Counted from the stretch's first letter, positions 15,473 to 22,091 are shown. The stretch is DNA of 29,293 nucleotides from a bacterium Ga0077546 (GCA_001464165.1 LNEX01000323.1:1-29293), one strand, 5' to 3'. Program-made: numbers and translations. Notes: a model not told the origin generated them from the sequence alone.

Positions 15473-16903
15473 ATGAATGTCAAGACACCACGTGCACCTC
15501 CGAAAGGCAAGGCCAGCATTCTTGCACGGCTAATTTCTGGCTTTTCGCCCACCGTATCAAAAATTACTCAAGTTCTTGCTGACCTAGTCGGCAAAGTAAG
15601 ACCACTGACAGAACAAGTGACAGCAGTCGAACTTTACCACCGCACCTGGGAAACCGCATCAAAGCTAGCTTATACCATCACTGACTGGAAAAATTGGAAG
15701 ACCTGGGAACACAAATTTGATAAACAGATAAAAAACGATGAAGACGCCATCAAGTTCGCTAACGAAATGCTTGCAGCTCTTGGCGATAAGTACGCTATTC
15801 TGCTCTCGCCAGCCCAGGTAAAAGCTGAACAAGATCGCGCCAGTGGTCAATTTACCGGCATCGGTGTGCAGTTCGAGGTCAAACTCGACTCGTCAGGAAG
15901 AGCCGTTCTCGCGGAACACCCTGAAGACGGTTTCATGGTTAAAACCGATGAGAACGGCTACCCGCTTATGCAATTGGTCACTGGTCCCGCTCAGCAAGCC
16001 GGCATGCAAGATGGTGATGCCGTCGTTTCTATAAACGGTGAGACCGCTAAGAACATTACTAGAGCCGGTCTAGCTAACAAACTACGGTGCGGCTCTGGAG
16101 AAAAGATTGAAATTGTAATTTTGCGCAATGGCCAAAATCAAACTATCAACATTACAGCCGGCACAGTCAACACAGAAGTAGCATCACACCAGCTGTTCAA
16201 ATCGAGCCAGGGTGAGTCAGTCGGCTATATCCGCCTGGAACATTTCTACAAGCTCGAGACAGCCAACGAAATGATAACAGCGATAAAAAAACTAGCTGTC
16301 GACAAGCTGATCATTGACCTGCGCTACAACCCAGGTGGAGACATGGATGTACAACTACAATTGGCCAGCTTATTCATCAAAGATGGTGTGCTAGTCTCGT
16401 GCCGCGAGCGAGTCAGCAGCAGCAACCACGAGTTAAGCACATACTCGCTTAGCCCCAAAGGCCTAAACATAATTGTCAAAAATGAAGCCAGTGGCAAACG
16501 CACCAATAAACTCCTAGAGCGCCTGGAAGCCATTGCCGCAGAAAGCGAAATAGCCATACTGGTCAATAGTGAAAGTATGTCAGCGGCCGAAATGTTTACA
16601 GCCGCACTGCAAGACAACAAACGAGCTATCGTCATCGGTGAAACCACCTTCGGTAAAGGTATTGCCCAGGCGGTACTGCTTATGCCCAATGGCACCCAAA
16701 TGCGCGTCACAAACCAGCGCTACTTTACCCCCAATGGCAAATGGCTTGGAGATGGTGGCAACTCGGAGGAAAGTTATGGCATTGTGCCAGACCATATCGT
16801 CAAGCTAGAAGATAAGCCGGACATAGTTCTTGGTACACCTCACGACAATCAACTAGCCTTTGCCCTAGAGCTTCTAGCAAAGTCGGGAAATCAGCTGATC
16901 TAG
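15473..16903 (+). CDS. S41 family C-terminal processing protease without export signal
   Basis: From ATG 15473 the protein has 476 aa. The ATG at 15464 in the same frame would leave no room for the AGAG ribosome site. Residues about 127-222 form a PDZ domain (GIGVQFE ... GPAQQAGMQDGDAVVSINGE). The S41 core follows, with DKLIIDLRYNPGGD. The catalytic set is complete and spaced as in Prc/CtpA: nucleophile S370 in SESMSAAEM, K395 in TTFGKGIAQ (25 residues on) and Q399 (4 further). These enzymes normally trim or degrade exported proteins from the C-terminus. Here the first 60 residues are basic and helical with no signal peptide or TM helix, so the protein appears cytoplasmic or the true N-terminus is missing. 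It is cotranscribed with pckG. Confidence 0.9.
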   Translation: MNVKTPRAPPKGKASILARLISGFSPTVSKITQVLADLVGKVRPLTEQVTAVELYHRTWETASKLAYTITDWKNWKTWEHKFDKQIKNDEDAIKFANEMLAALGDKYAILLSPAQVKAEQDRASGQFTGIGVQFEVKLDSSGRAVLAEHPEDGFMVKTDENGYPLMQLVTGPAQQAGMQDGDAVVSINGETAKNITRAGLANKLRCGSGEKIEIVILRNGQNQTINITAGTVNTEVASHQLFKSSQGESVGYIRLEHFYKLETANEMITAIKKLAVDKLIIDLRYNPGGDMDVQLQLASLFIKDGVLVSCRERVSSSNHELSTYSLSPKGLNIIVKNEASGKRTNKLLERLEAIAAESEIAILVNSESMSAAEMFTAALQDNKRAIVIGETTFGKGIAQAVLLMPNGTQMRVTNQRYFTPNGKWLGDGGNSEESYGIVPDHIVKLEDKPDIVLGTPHDNQLAFALELLAKSGNQLI

Positions 16904-16992
16904 ATTACAACCACACTGACCACACCAACTGCGCTACCGAAGAGCTATCGCTTCAATCGACCATAGAAACAACGTCCGCGGAGACAACCTCA

Positions 16993-18119
16993 ATGAACAA
17001 TGAAGACAAACCTTTTTCATGGTCTTTTACTTACTTTGGAAAAACACAGCACAACCCCTTCACAAGGAAGTCTACGAAGGCCACTACTGGCACACAGTTA
17101 CCGGTTCACTAGCAGCCCTAGCTGCTTGTGCTGTCACTATTCCATTGCTCTTGCCCTTAACCGGGCCTTTGGCAATACCACTGAGCCTGCTAATTACAGT
17201 GCTCACATACAGCCACCTCTTCCCACTGTTCTACATAATTGTCCTGAGGCCGCTAAAGAAAATTTTGAACAGCCTATGGTCAGCAATAAGAGCCGTACTA
17301 AAACCCATAGCACGCTACATCTGGCGTTTTGTGCGCTGGTGTTGGCAGCGCTTTGCCTCTTTCTGGCAATGGCTTGCTAACAAAGTGATCAACTTGTGGC
17401 AGCGGATGTGGAGCCAAGTAAAGCGCTTCTTACGCTATGTTTGGCCTCATATTGTCTCTCTGTTCCGCTGGCTAGACAATATCATCACAAGCGCCTGGAA
17501 CTGGCTGCACGACAAAGCCCAACGTTTCATTCGCTTTGCCTGGCCACACATCGTCTCGTTCTACAAATGGCTAGCAAATATCGTCACTTCAGTCTGGAAC
17601 TGGGTTTCTGACAAAGTTGTGCGACTTGCCCGCCTAGCTTGGCCACAGATTGTTGTTTTTTATAACTGGCTAGCGAACATCACCAACACCGTCTGGAACT
17701 GGGTTGTTACCAAAGTTCAGCAAATCACTGGTTGGCTTTGGCCACACATAGTCGCTGTCTGGAACTGGGTTGTTACCAAAATTCAGCAACTCACTGGTTG
17801 GCTTTGGCCACACATTGTCGCTGTCTGGAACTGGCTAGAAAGCGTCAGAACTGCCGCAGCCACACTAGCAAAGAGAGCCTGGCACGCCATCAGAAGCCGG
17901 TTAGTGGCAATGTGGAATTGGTTAATACCCTTAATCAGTCCTTACATTGAAAGCCTGTGCCAATTTGCTGGACGCTTCTTCAAACAACTACTAGTTTGGG
18001 CGAGAAGCGTATGGAGCGCCCTAGCGCCCATGATCGACTCAGTAAGCGCCTGGTCAAAAGAAATGTGGGATTCGCTCTCACGACTTTTCGCAAGGCTGTC
18101 TCATTCCAACAACAAATAA
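16993..18119 (+). CDS. Trp-rich 11-residue-repeat membrane protein (N-terminal frameshift)
   Basis: The long frame runs 17019-18119 (366 aa), but its ATG has no ribosome site. A well-placed ATG at 16993 with GGAG encodes MNNEDKPFSWSFTYFGKTQH. It would join smoothly to the long frame at PLHKEVYEGHYW if the CCCC near 17050 had one more C, so a one-base loss is likely. The protein has hydrophobic helices at about 28-62 and 68-78 (long-frame numbering). A Trp-rich helical region follows, with 37 Trp in 366 residues by my count. Three 33-residue units (139-171, 172-204, 205-237) and one 22-residue unit (238-259) repeat WPHIV...WLAN...WNW, which is an 11-residue period. Such amphipathic helices would lie flat on a membrane. 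I know no family match. Confidence 0.7.
17694..17825 (+). repeat. Two tandem 66-bp copies inside the Trp-rich gene
   Basis: Copy 1 (17694-17759) and copy 2 (17760-17825) differ at three positions by my reading. They encode WNWVVTKVQQITGWLWPHIV and its near copy. The similarity points to recent in-frame duplication of a 22-residue unit. Confidence 0.85.
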
Positions 18120-18132
18120 ACAGGGACATAAG

Positions 18133-18324
18133 ATGACACAAAACTACCAAGTAACTGCAATAACAATGCATGACGACGAAGTAAGGGAGCTACGTGCCCT
18201 GGGTATTCCCATCACCATCACTAACGATGTTCAGGACTGCACTGAATTCGAAGTCGAATTAAGCGCCCAACAGGTAGTAGCTGTGCGCGCTCACTGTGCA
18301 GTAATAGCGGTGACTGAGATCTAA
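18133..18324 (+). CDS. Small unknown protein, 63 aa
   Basis: It starts with ATG after CAGGGA, 13 bp downstream of the Trp-rich gene, and is probably cotranscribed with it. It is a soluble mixed fold: TAITMHDDEVRELRALGIPITITND, then EFEVELSAQQVVAVRAH. No Cys pair, signal peptide or TM helix stands out. No family is recognised. A strong terminator follows 26 bp after the stop, which supports a real transcript end. Confidence 0.65.
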   Translation: MTQNYQVTAITMHDDEVRELRALGIPITITNDVQDCTEFEVELSAQQVVAVRAHCAVIAVTEI

Positions 18325-18350
18325 ATCAGCCCTGCCAAGAACAAAATTTC

Positions 18351-18391
18351 ACGAATGGTCAGCTTGCCCAGCCAGCTGGTCATTCGTTTTT
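18351..18391 (+). terminator. Intrinsic terminator after the 63-aa gene
   Basis: ACGAATGGTCAGCT (from 18351) pairs with AGCTGGTCATTCGT (ending 18387) through a long stem with G-T wobbles and a short loop. The stem runs into TTTTT at about 18387-18391. It ends about 20 bp before the next start codon. Confidence 0.8.
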
Positions 18392-18427
18392 CAACACAAC
18401 AGGAAAGAATCATGACCGAAATCAACA

Positions 18428-18679
18428 ATGAAAATAATCAAATGGGCAATCGGGCTCGACCTTGCCTGGGCCGCTCTTGTCGCAACTTTTGCAGCAACGG
18501 TATTCAACACCGCTGGTGGTGCGGCCGGAGCAACTTCAACTGCTGTTAGCCTAGGCACAATTAGTGCCTGGCTGATTGCTTTTGTCATCGGTTTAATGCA
18601 AGGCGCTGTCTTCATTGCCGTTCTGTCTGTTTTTGCCTGGGTAGGAATAAACTTGTTTGCCAGCACAAAAAGGAGCTAA
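18428..18679 (+). CDS. Small hydrophobic membrane protein with conflicting start frames
   Basis: The hydrophobic frame gives 83 aa with two TM helices, about 8-28 (LAWAALVATFAATVF) and 44-75 (TISAWLIAFVIGLMQGAVFIAVLSVFAWV), joined by a Gly/Ala/Thr-rich loop. Its ATG at 18428 has no ribosome site. The well-placed ATG at 18412 (AGGAAAG upstream) is in another frame, MTEINNENNQ, and would join at WAIGLDLAW if one A of CAAATGG near 18438-18443 were absent. Either translation starts weakly at 18428 or one base is inserted here. The function is unknown. Confidence 0.55.
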   Translation: MKIIKWAIGLDLAWAALVATFAATVFNTAGGAAGATSTAVSLGTISAWLIAFVIGLMQGAVFIAVLSVFAWVGINLFASTKRS

Positions 18680-18723
18680 TAGTTCTTCAAGCTAATAGCT
18701 AAGAGCGGCTAGCTTATTTGGAA

Positions 18724-18839
18724 GCAGAGCGCCAGCGGGAAACCTCTGCCGCTCTGCATCTAATGCTCAAACTCTCGCTGCTCTGGCTTATGGGCATTTT
18801 TTAAACCAAGCAACTACTACGACTAATCGTAGCTCTTGG
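18724..18839. other. Two strong inverted repeats in a non-coding gap
   Basis: GCAGAGCG (18724-18731) and CGCTCTGC (18750-18757) form a perfect 8-bp stem. A second structure has an outer CCAAG/CTTGG (18806-18810 with 18835-18839) and an inner CTACGA/TCGTAG around CTAA (18817-18832). A T-run lies between them (about 18796-18801). They may terminate the small membrane protein transcript or form a small RNA. Confidence 0.4.
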
Positions 18840-18886
18840 CAAAAATTAATCGGAAGTGGCCTAAATAGCCCAGAGAAAATGAACTA

Positions 18887-18916
18887 TTGACAGCATTCCA
18901 ACGTTATCTCTATTGT
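18887..18916 (+). promoter_or_regulatory. Candidate sigma-70 promoter
   Basis: TTGACA (18887-18892) matches the -35 consensus exactly. TATTGT (18911-18916) is a fair -10 after an 18-bp spacer. Transcription would begin near 18923, just before the GTG at 18932. It explains the TTG at 18887 better than a start codon does. Confidence 0.35.
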
Positions 18917-18931
18917 AAGACTAGCGAGGGT

Positions 18932-19234
18932 GTGACCACGAACCAAGACAGAGAACTAATTGAAATGCTTCAAGGTGAAATGAGAGCAGGCTTTACCATG
19001 CTTGCTTCCGCCATTGGCCAAACCAATGCCAAGCTTGACCAAACCAACGTTAAGCTCGATCACGCCATTGATGAATTCCATGAGTTCCGTTCAGAAGTAA
19101 ATACCAAGCTAAGCGGCATATCTGCTCTGCTGATTTGATCAGAACGCAACGTTGGCAGGCTAGAAAAACGCATAGTTAAACTTGAAGACCGTATGGACCA
19201 TTTCGAAGACAGACAGAGACCTTCTTCAAACTAG
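18932..19234 (+). pseudogene. Coiled-coil protein interrupted by an in-frame TGA
   Basis: The frame from GTG 18932 reads MTTNQDRELIEMLQGEMRAG, then a coiled coil with a short repeat (QTNAKLDQTNVKLD), then VNTKLSGISALLI and TGA at 19136-19138. The same frame stays open for another 31 codons with the same coiled-coil character (SERNVGRLEKRIVKLEDRMD) to a TAG at 19232-19234. The continuation strongly suggests that one ancestral protein of about 100 aa was cut by a nonsense change such as CGA to TGA. TGA is a normal stop for other genes here (7393, 12085), so recoding is not expected. The GAGGG before the GTG is close to it, so the start is uncertain. The family is unknown; similar short coils occur in tail-fibre-like and sensor proteins. 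Confidence 0.6.
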
Positions 19235-19267
19235 GCCTTAATCAGTCTATATCAATCTCGACTCGAA

Positions 19268-19285
19268 CAATAGACCGGTCTATTG
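19268..19285. promoter_or_regulatory. 18-bp perfect palindrome, TetR-like operator
   Basis: CAATAGACCGGTCTATTG is a perfect inverted repeat centred on CCGG, the size and style of TetR-family operators. Fifteen bases of its minus-strand reading (TGCAATAGACCGGTC) recur at 29169-29183 inside a promoter. No regulator gene of that family is in the window. Confidence 0.5.
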
Positions 19286-19312
19286 CAATCTCTTCAGAAA
19301 AAATTTTTACTG

Positions 19313-19346
19313 TTAGTCTCATGGAAATCCATTGCCATGAGACTAA
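19313..19346 (-). terminator. 12-bp perfect inverted repeat, possible terminator of the repeat-protein gene
   Basis: TTAGTCTCATGG (19313-19324) and CCATGAGACTAA (19335-19346) pair perfectly around a 10-nt loop. On the - strand it lies about 80 bp past the stop of the curlin-like gene. A T-rich run follows, but only after a gap of several bases, so it is an imperfect intrinsic terminator. An inner ATGG/CCAT pairing competes with the long stem. Confidence 0.45.
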
Positions 19347-19424
19347 TCAGATTTACGGCTAAGCTTTCATCCGAAAGCCCTCTCTAACTGCATGCACCAC
19401 TCAAAACTAGAGCCGACCTCCTTC

Positions 19425-20156
19425 TTAGTAAGGGCTCACTTGAGTAGAATGTTGTACTTGCTGTCTATTATTGACAGCACCATTTTGATTGTTAAATTGC
19501 ACTTGGGTGCTGTCGTTTAAGTGGCCGAACTGAGTATTGCCTTGAAACTGGGTAGAGTCATTGAAATGACCTACTTGAGTGTTGCGCTGAAACTGAGCGC
19601 TGTCATTGAAGGCACCATGCTGCGCAGACTGCTGCCACTGAGCCGAGTCGTTCAAACGACCGAACTGAGTGTTGCCTTGCACCTGAGTAGAGTCATTGAG
19701 ATGGCCTACTTGAGCATTGCCCTGAAACTGAGCTGAGTCGTTCAAATGACCGAACTGAGTGTTACCCTGAACTTGCGTGCTGTCATTAAAAGCACCTCGC
19801 TGCGTTGACTGCTGCCATTGAGCTGAATCGTTTAAATGACCGAACTGAGTATTGCCTTGCACCTGAGTAGAGTCATTGAAATGACCTACCTGAGCATTGC
19901 CTTGAAATTGCGTGCTGTCATTGAAGACACCACTTTGTAGATTCAACTGACCCTGGGTCGATAAATTGAAACGACCTGCTTGGTGACTCCACTGCGCCTG
20001 GTCGCTGACGTTAAAGCCACCACGCTGAGCCGATTGCTGCCACTGATCCGAGACGTTACCGCCAGCGTATACAGGAGGATTAGCTTGAGCCGAAACTGAA
20101 GCCAGAACCAATACTGCTGCGGTGAAGATTGTGGTTGCGATGTTTTGTTTTTTCAT
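19425..20156 (-). CDS. Exported curlin-like 15-residue repeat protein, candidate functional amyloid
   Basis: The protein has 243 aa. Residues 1-25 are a Sec signal peptide (KKQ, hydrophobic core, cleavage after SAQA). Residues 32-240 are fourteen tandem units (the first is 14 residues, the rest 15) with consensus G-[HA]-[FL]-N-D-S-[TA]-Q-x-Q-x-x-x-Q-x, then SPY. Read across unit borders, the pattern is Q-x-G-x-x-N-x-S-x-x-x-Q. That is the curlin core motif (Q-x-G-x2-N-x-A-x3-Q) with Ser for Ala. In CsgA the Gln/Asn ladders stack the beta-solenoid of amyloid curli. There are no Cys residues. No csgB, csgE, csgF or csgG homologue is in the window. The ATG follows AGAGAC at 8-nt spacing. The protein is probably secreted to the cell surface or matrix; the amyloid role is inferred from pattern. 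Confidence 0.82.
   Translation of the reverse strand: MKKQNIATTIFTAAVLVLASVSAQANPPVYAGGNVSDQWQQSAQRGGFNVSDQAQWSHQAGRFNLSTQGQLNLQSGVFNDSTQFQGNAQVGHFNDSTQVQGNTQFGHLNDSAQWQQSTQRGAFNDSTQVQGNTQFGHLNDSAQFQGNAQVGHLNDSTQVQGNTQFGRLNDSAQWQQSAQHGAFNDSAQFQRNTQVGHFNDSTQFQGNTQFGHLNDSTQVQFNNQNGAVNNRQQVQHSTQVSPY
19437..20063 (-). repeat. 45-bp coding repeats of the curlin-like gene, 14 units
   Basis: The array codes for residues 32-240. Units 6-9 (106-165) resemble units 10-13 (166-225), each block opening with an AQWQQS unit. This gives a 180-bp higher-order repeat at 19482-19841. Confidence 0.9.
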
Positions 20157-20198
20157 GAGGTTGTCTCTTTTTTTTGGTTTGGTTGACTCCGCTCTACG

Positions 20199-20221
20199 CC
20201 TCCCTGCGCTAAGTTGGGAGG
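20199..20221 (-). other. 6-bp hairpin in the gap upstream of the curlin-like gene
   Basis: CCTCCC (20199-20204) and GGGAGG (20216-20221) pair across an 11-nt loop, about 43 bp before the start of the curlin-like gene on the - strand. No T-run follows, so it is a leader hairpin rather than a clear terminator of the 20270-20908 gene. Confidence 0.35.
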
Positions 20222-20269
20222 TAAATCTTGCGTCATTCCTTATTAACGTTAAATCGGTTGCTTGCTTTC

Positions 20270-20908
20270 TCAGTCGTCGCTTTCTGCAACTGGTTTACCG
20301 AGAATATTCTTAGCGTAGGCGGCGCGCAGCTCTAACGCTATTGGATTAGCCTGCATCTGCTGTGTACATTGCTCAACCATATCGACAGCCTGATTCAATA
20401 TCTTGTATCCAACAGCGTTAAGCTGTTGATTCTGGGCTAAGACTGCACCGGTCTGTACTAAGTTAGTAGCAGTAGCGCAGGTCATTTGTATAACACCTAG
20501 AATTCGACAGATGTTACTCTCGTCAGCATGGGAGTACCCTATTCCACCAAAAATCGAATAGAGCGAAATGCCATCGGCATCCCCAGCACAGTCAGCGCTA
20601 CGAATAGCGTTAGCTTGCGGACCAAAGAGAGTGGTGCTGGTACTTCTAGAGTTCATGTTCAAACTGCCACCCTGTCCAGCCACATTAGCTTGATTTGGAG
20701 CAGCAATATAACTCGGGGCCGCGATAGCTGTTGGTGCAGCGATCTGTGATTGATGACCAGTGACTTGTCCGTTAAGGGCATTGGTATTCTCACTGGTGTT
20801 GCTCGGGCTTGCTGGATTAGGATTTCCGGTATAACCATCTGCCATAGCGAAGTTAGCGAAAGTGCACAAAGCTGAGGCGAAGATCAAGGCGAGCAGGTTT
20901 TGTTTCAT
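20270..20908 (-). CDS. Exported unknown protein, 212 aa
   Basis: The start at 20908 begins a clear signal peptide (MKQNLLALIFASALCTF, cleavage near AMA before DGYTG). The frame stays open upstream to 21184, but that part has no protein character. The mature protein begins with a Pro/Ser/Asn/Gln-rich, low-complexity stretch of about 80 residues containing an IAAP repeat (IAAPTAIAAPSYIAAP). A globular helical part follows with four Cys (SADCAGD, NICRI, MTCAT, EQCTQ), likely two disulfides. I do not recognise the family. It lies 113 bp upstream of the curlin-like gene on the same strand, so it may be exported with it as a partner or minor component. Confidence 0.75.
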   Translation of the reverse strand: MKQNLLALIFASALCTFANFAMADGYTGNPNPASPSNTSENTNALNGQVTGHQSQIAAPTAIAAPSYIAAPNQANVAGQGGSLNMNSRSTSTTLFGPQANAIRSADCAGDADGISLYSIFGGIGYSHADESNICRILGVIQMTCATATNLVQTGAVLAQNQQLNAVGYKILNQAVDMVEQCTQQMQANPIALELRAAYAKNILGKPVAESDD

Positions 20909-21308
20909 GGCTTTATTCCAAATTGAATTACGAAGAAGGTCTCTACTACTGGCGCCACGTCGAAACCACGTCGCAGTCACTAAGTGATTGCGACGATTCC
21001 ATGTATAAGGGCATTGGTAAGGTGTTTGCAGTGATTCCGAAAATTGGTGGCGAACGAGTAGTGATTCAGTTCTAGCGAGAAAGCAGGGCAGGAACCAATG
21101 ATTGTAAACAATTGCACAGCGCAGCGAAGCAAGCCACCGAAGGTAAAAAGCCCACACACTGGGCAATCTCAAACACCAAGTCAAACTGAGGTTAGGAGAA
21201 ATTCAGTTTCAACAGGGCTAGTAAACCGCACGCTGTCTCGCCTGTCGCACCTAGAAGCGTATGAAAAGTTACAGCCAGCAACAAACAAAATTGCTCGGCA
21301 CACAAACG
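20909..21308. other. Non-coding gap upstream of the 212-aa exported protein
   Basis: This 400-bp gap has a direct repeat CCACGTCG at 20955-20962 and 20966-20973, spaced 11 bp. Beside it is a strong hairpin, GTCGCAGTCAC (20970-20980) with GTGATTGCGAC (20984-20994), which has 11 pairs with one wobble and a 3-nt loop. Both are 45-90 bp upstream of the - strand start, suitable for promoter or leader control. Nothing else is recognisable. Confidence 0.45.
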
Positions 21309-21335
21309 AAAAAGGGCCTAGCGCTAGCTAGACCC
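21309..21335 (-). terminator. Intrinsic terminator of the LysM-like gene
   Basis: Read on the - strand, GGGTCTAGC pairs with GCTAGGCCC (nine pairs, one G-T) around TAGC and is followed by five Ts. It starts about 27 bp after the stop codon at 21363. Confidence 0.85.
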
Positions 21336-21362
21336 CATCATTGTAGAAGCATTGATCGTTGA

Positions 21363-22091
21363 CTAATTTACATAGTTATCTTCTGCAGCCATACTTTTCA
21401 TATCGAAAATAACCGAACCTTTAAACGCTTCCACTTCGCCACCATAATCGGCTACAGCTGAACCGTTAAATGCTCTGACTTTAGAACCAGGAAGAGCAAG
21501 CACAAAAGAACCATTCATGGCTTGAACATCAGAGCCCGCATGGGCAATGACTTTAGAGCCTTTCTCAGCATCGACTTCCTCACCACTAACTGCATGCACT
21601 CTTTGGCCAGCCTTAGCTCTTTTGATAAAATCAGGAATGGCTTCAACCTCGGCCGGAATGTCTCTAGCAGGCGCGCTTTCATCTCTGCTGATCACTTGCT
21701 CACGACTGCTATCGGTCTGAACAGACAACTGCTGTTTCGGTTCTCTCACCAAGAGCCACTGATCCGGATAAACACGATGGGGCGCTAACACAAGATTAGG
21801 AAACCTATCTCTATTCAATTCAATAATTTCACGAACTTTGGCTGTGATTGCTCGTCCATCCCTATCATCCGCACCTTCATCGGCTAAGGCTCTACGGGCT
21901 ACCGACCACAAACCTTCTCCAGGGTTAACGATTAAAGTGCGGTCGAGCTTATCAATGGCACTTTCTCTTTCAGCACCACTAACATCAAGCTTTGAAGTGC
22001 GACTATGACGCTGATCAATTTCATCGTAAAATCTGGAGCTAGAAGCTTCGTTTTGCTGTTGCTCACTACGAGTCTCAACTTGATGTTCCAT
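21363..22091 (-). CDS. LysM-like protein with C-terminal 8-residue repeats
   Basis: The start is placed at 22091 because GGAG lies 7 bases before that ATG. An ATG 30 bp upstream has no such site. The 242-aa protein has a charged N-terminus (1-50), then a LysM-like domain (about 52-115) opening with VNPGEGLWSVARRAL and ending EIIELNRDRF ... YPDQWLLV. A Ser/Arg/Glu-rich linker follows. The C-terminal array (170-228) repeats GSxVxAxx: GSKVIAHA, GSDVQAMN, GSFVLALP, GSKVRAFN, GSAVADYG. Such short Gly-punctuated strands suggest a beta-solenoid or stacked turns. LysM domains bind peptidoglycan or chitin, yet no signal peptide is visible, so the location is unclear. A perfect terminator follows it. 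Confidence 0.75.
   Translation of the reverse strand: MEHQVETRSEQQQNEASSSRFYDEIDQRHSRTSKLDVSGAERESAIDKLDRTLIVNPGEGLWSVARRALADEGADDRDGRAITAKVREIIELNRDRFPNLVLAPHRVYPDQWLLVREPKQQLSVQTDSSREQVISRDESAPARDIPAEVEAIPDFIKRAKAGQRVHAVSGEEVDAEKGSKVIAHAGSDVQAMNGSFVLALPGSKVRAFNGSAVADYGGEVEAFKGSVIFDMKSMAAEDNYVN
21408..21584 (-). repeat. 24-bp coding repeats (GSxVxAxx) of the LysM-like gene
   Basis: About seven 8-residue units, one shortened to seven, code for residues 170-228. The DNA has diverged, so the repeat is visible mainly at protein level. Confidence 0.75.

Noticed and set aside
18887..18931. N-terminal extension of the coiled-coil gene to TTG 18887
   Set aside because: TTGACA there fits a -35 box and the added residues have no coiled-coil character.
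19136..19138. TGA recoded as an amino acid
   Set aside because: Other intact genes in the window end in TGA, so the standard code applies.
19521..19736. Plus-strand frame across the curlin-like array
   Set aside because: It is open only because the 45-bp repeat lacks stops in that frame; no start signal or homology.
19437..20063. Regular 45-bp repeats suggestive of a CRISPR array
   Set aside because: The repeats are head-to-tail without unique spacers and keep one protein frame with a signal peptide; they are coding repeats.
20909..21184. Longer version of the exported 212-aa protein
   Set aside because: The extension is basic, low in protein character and would bury the clear signal peptide at 20908.
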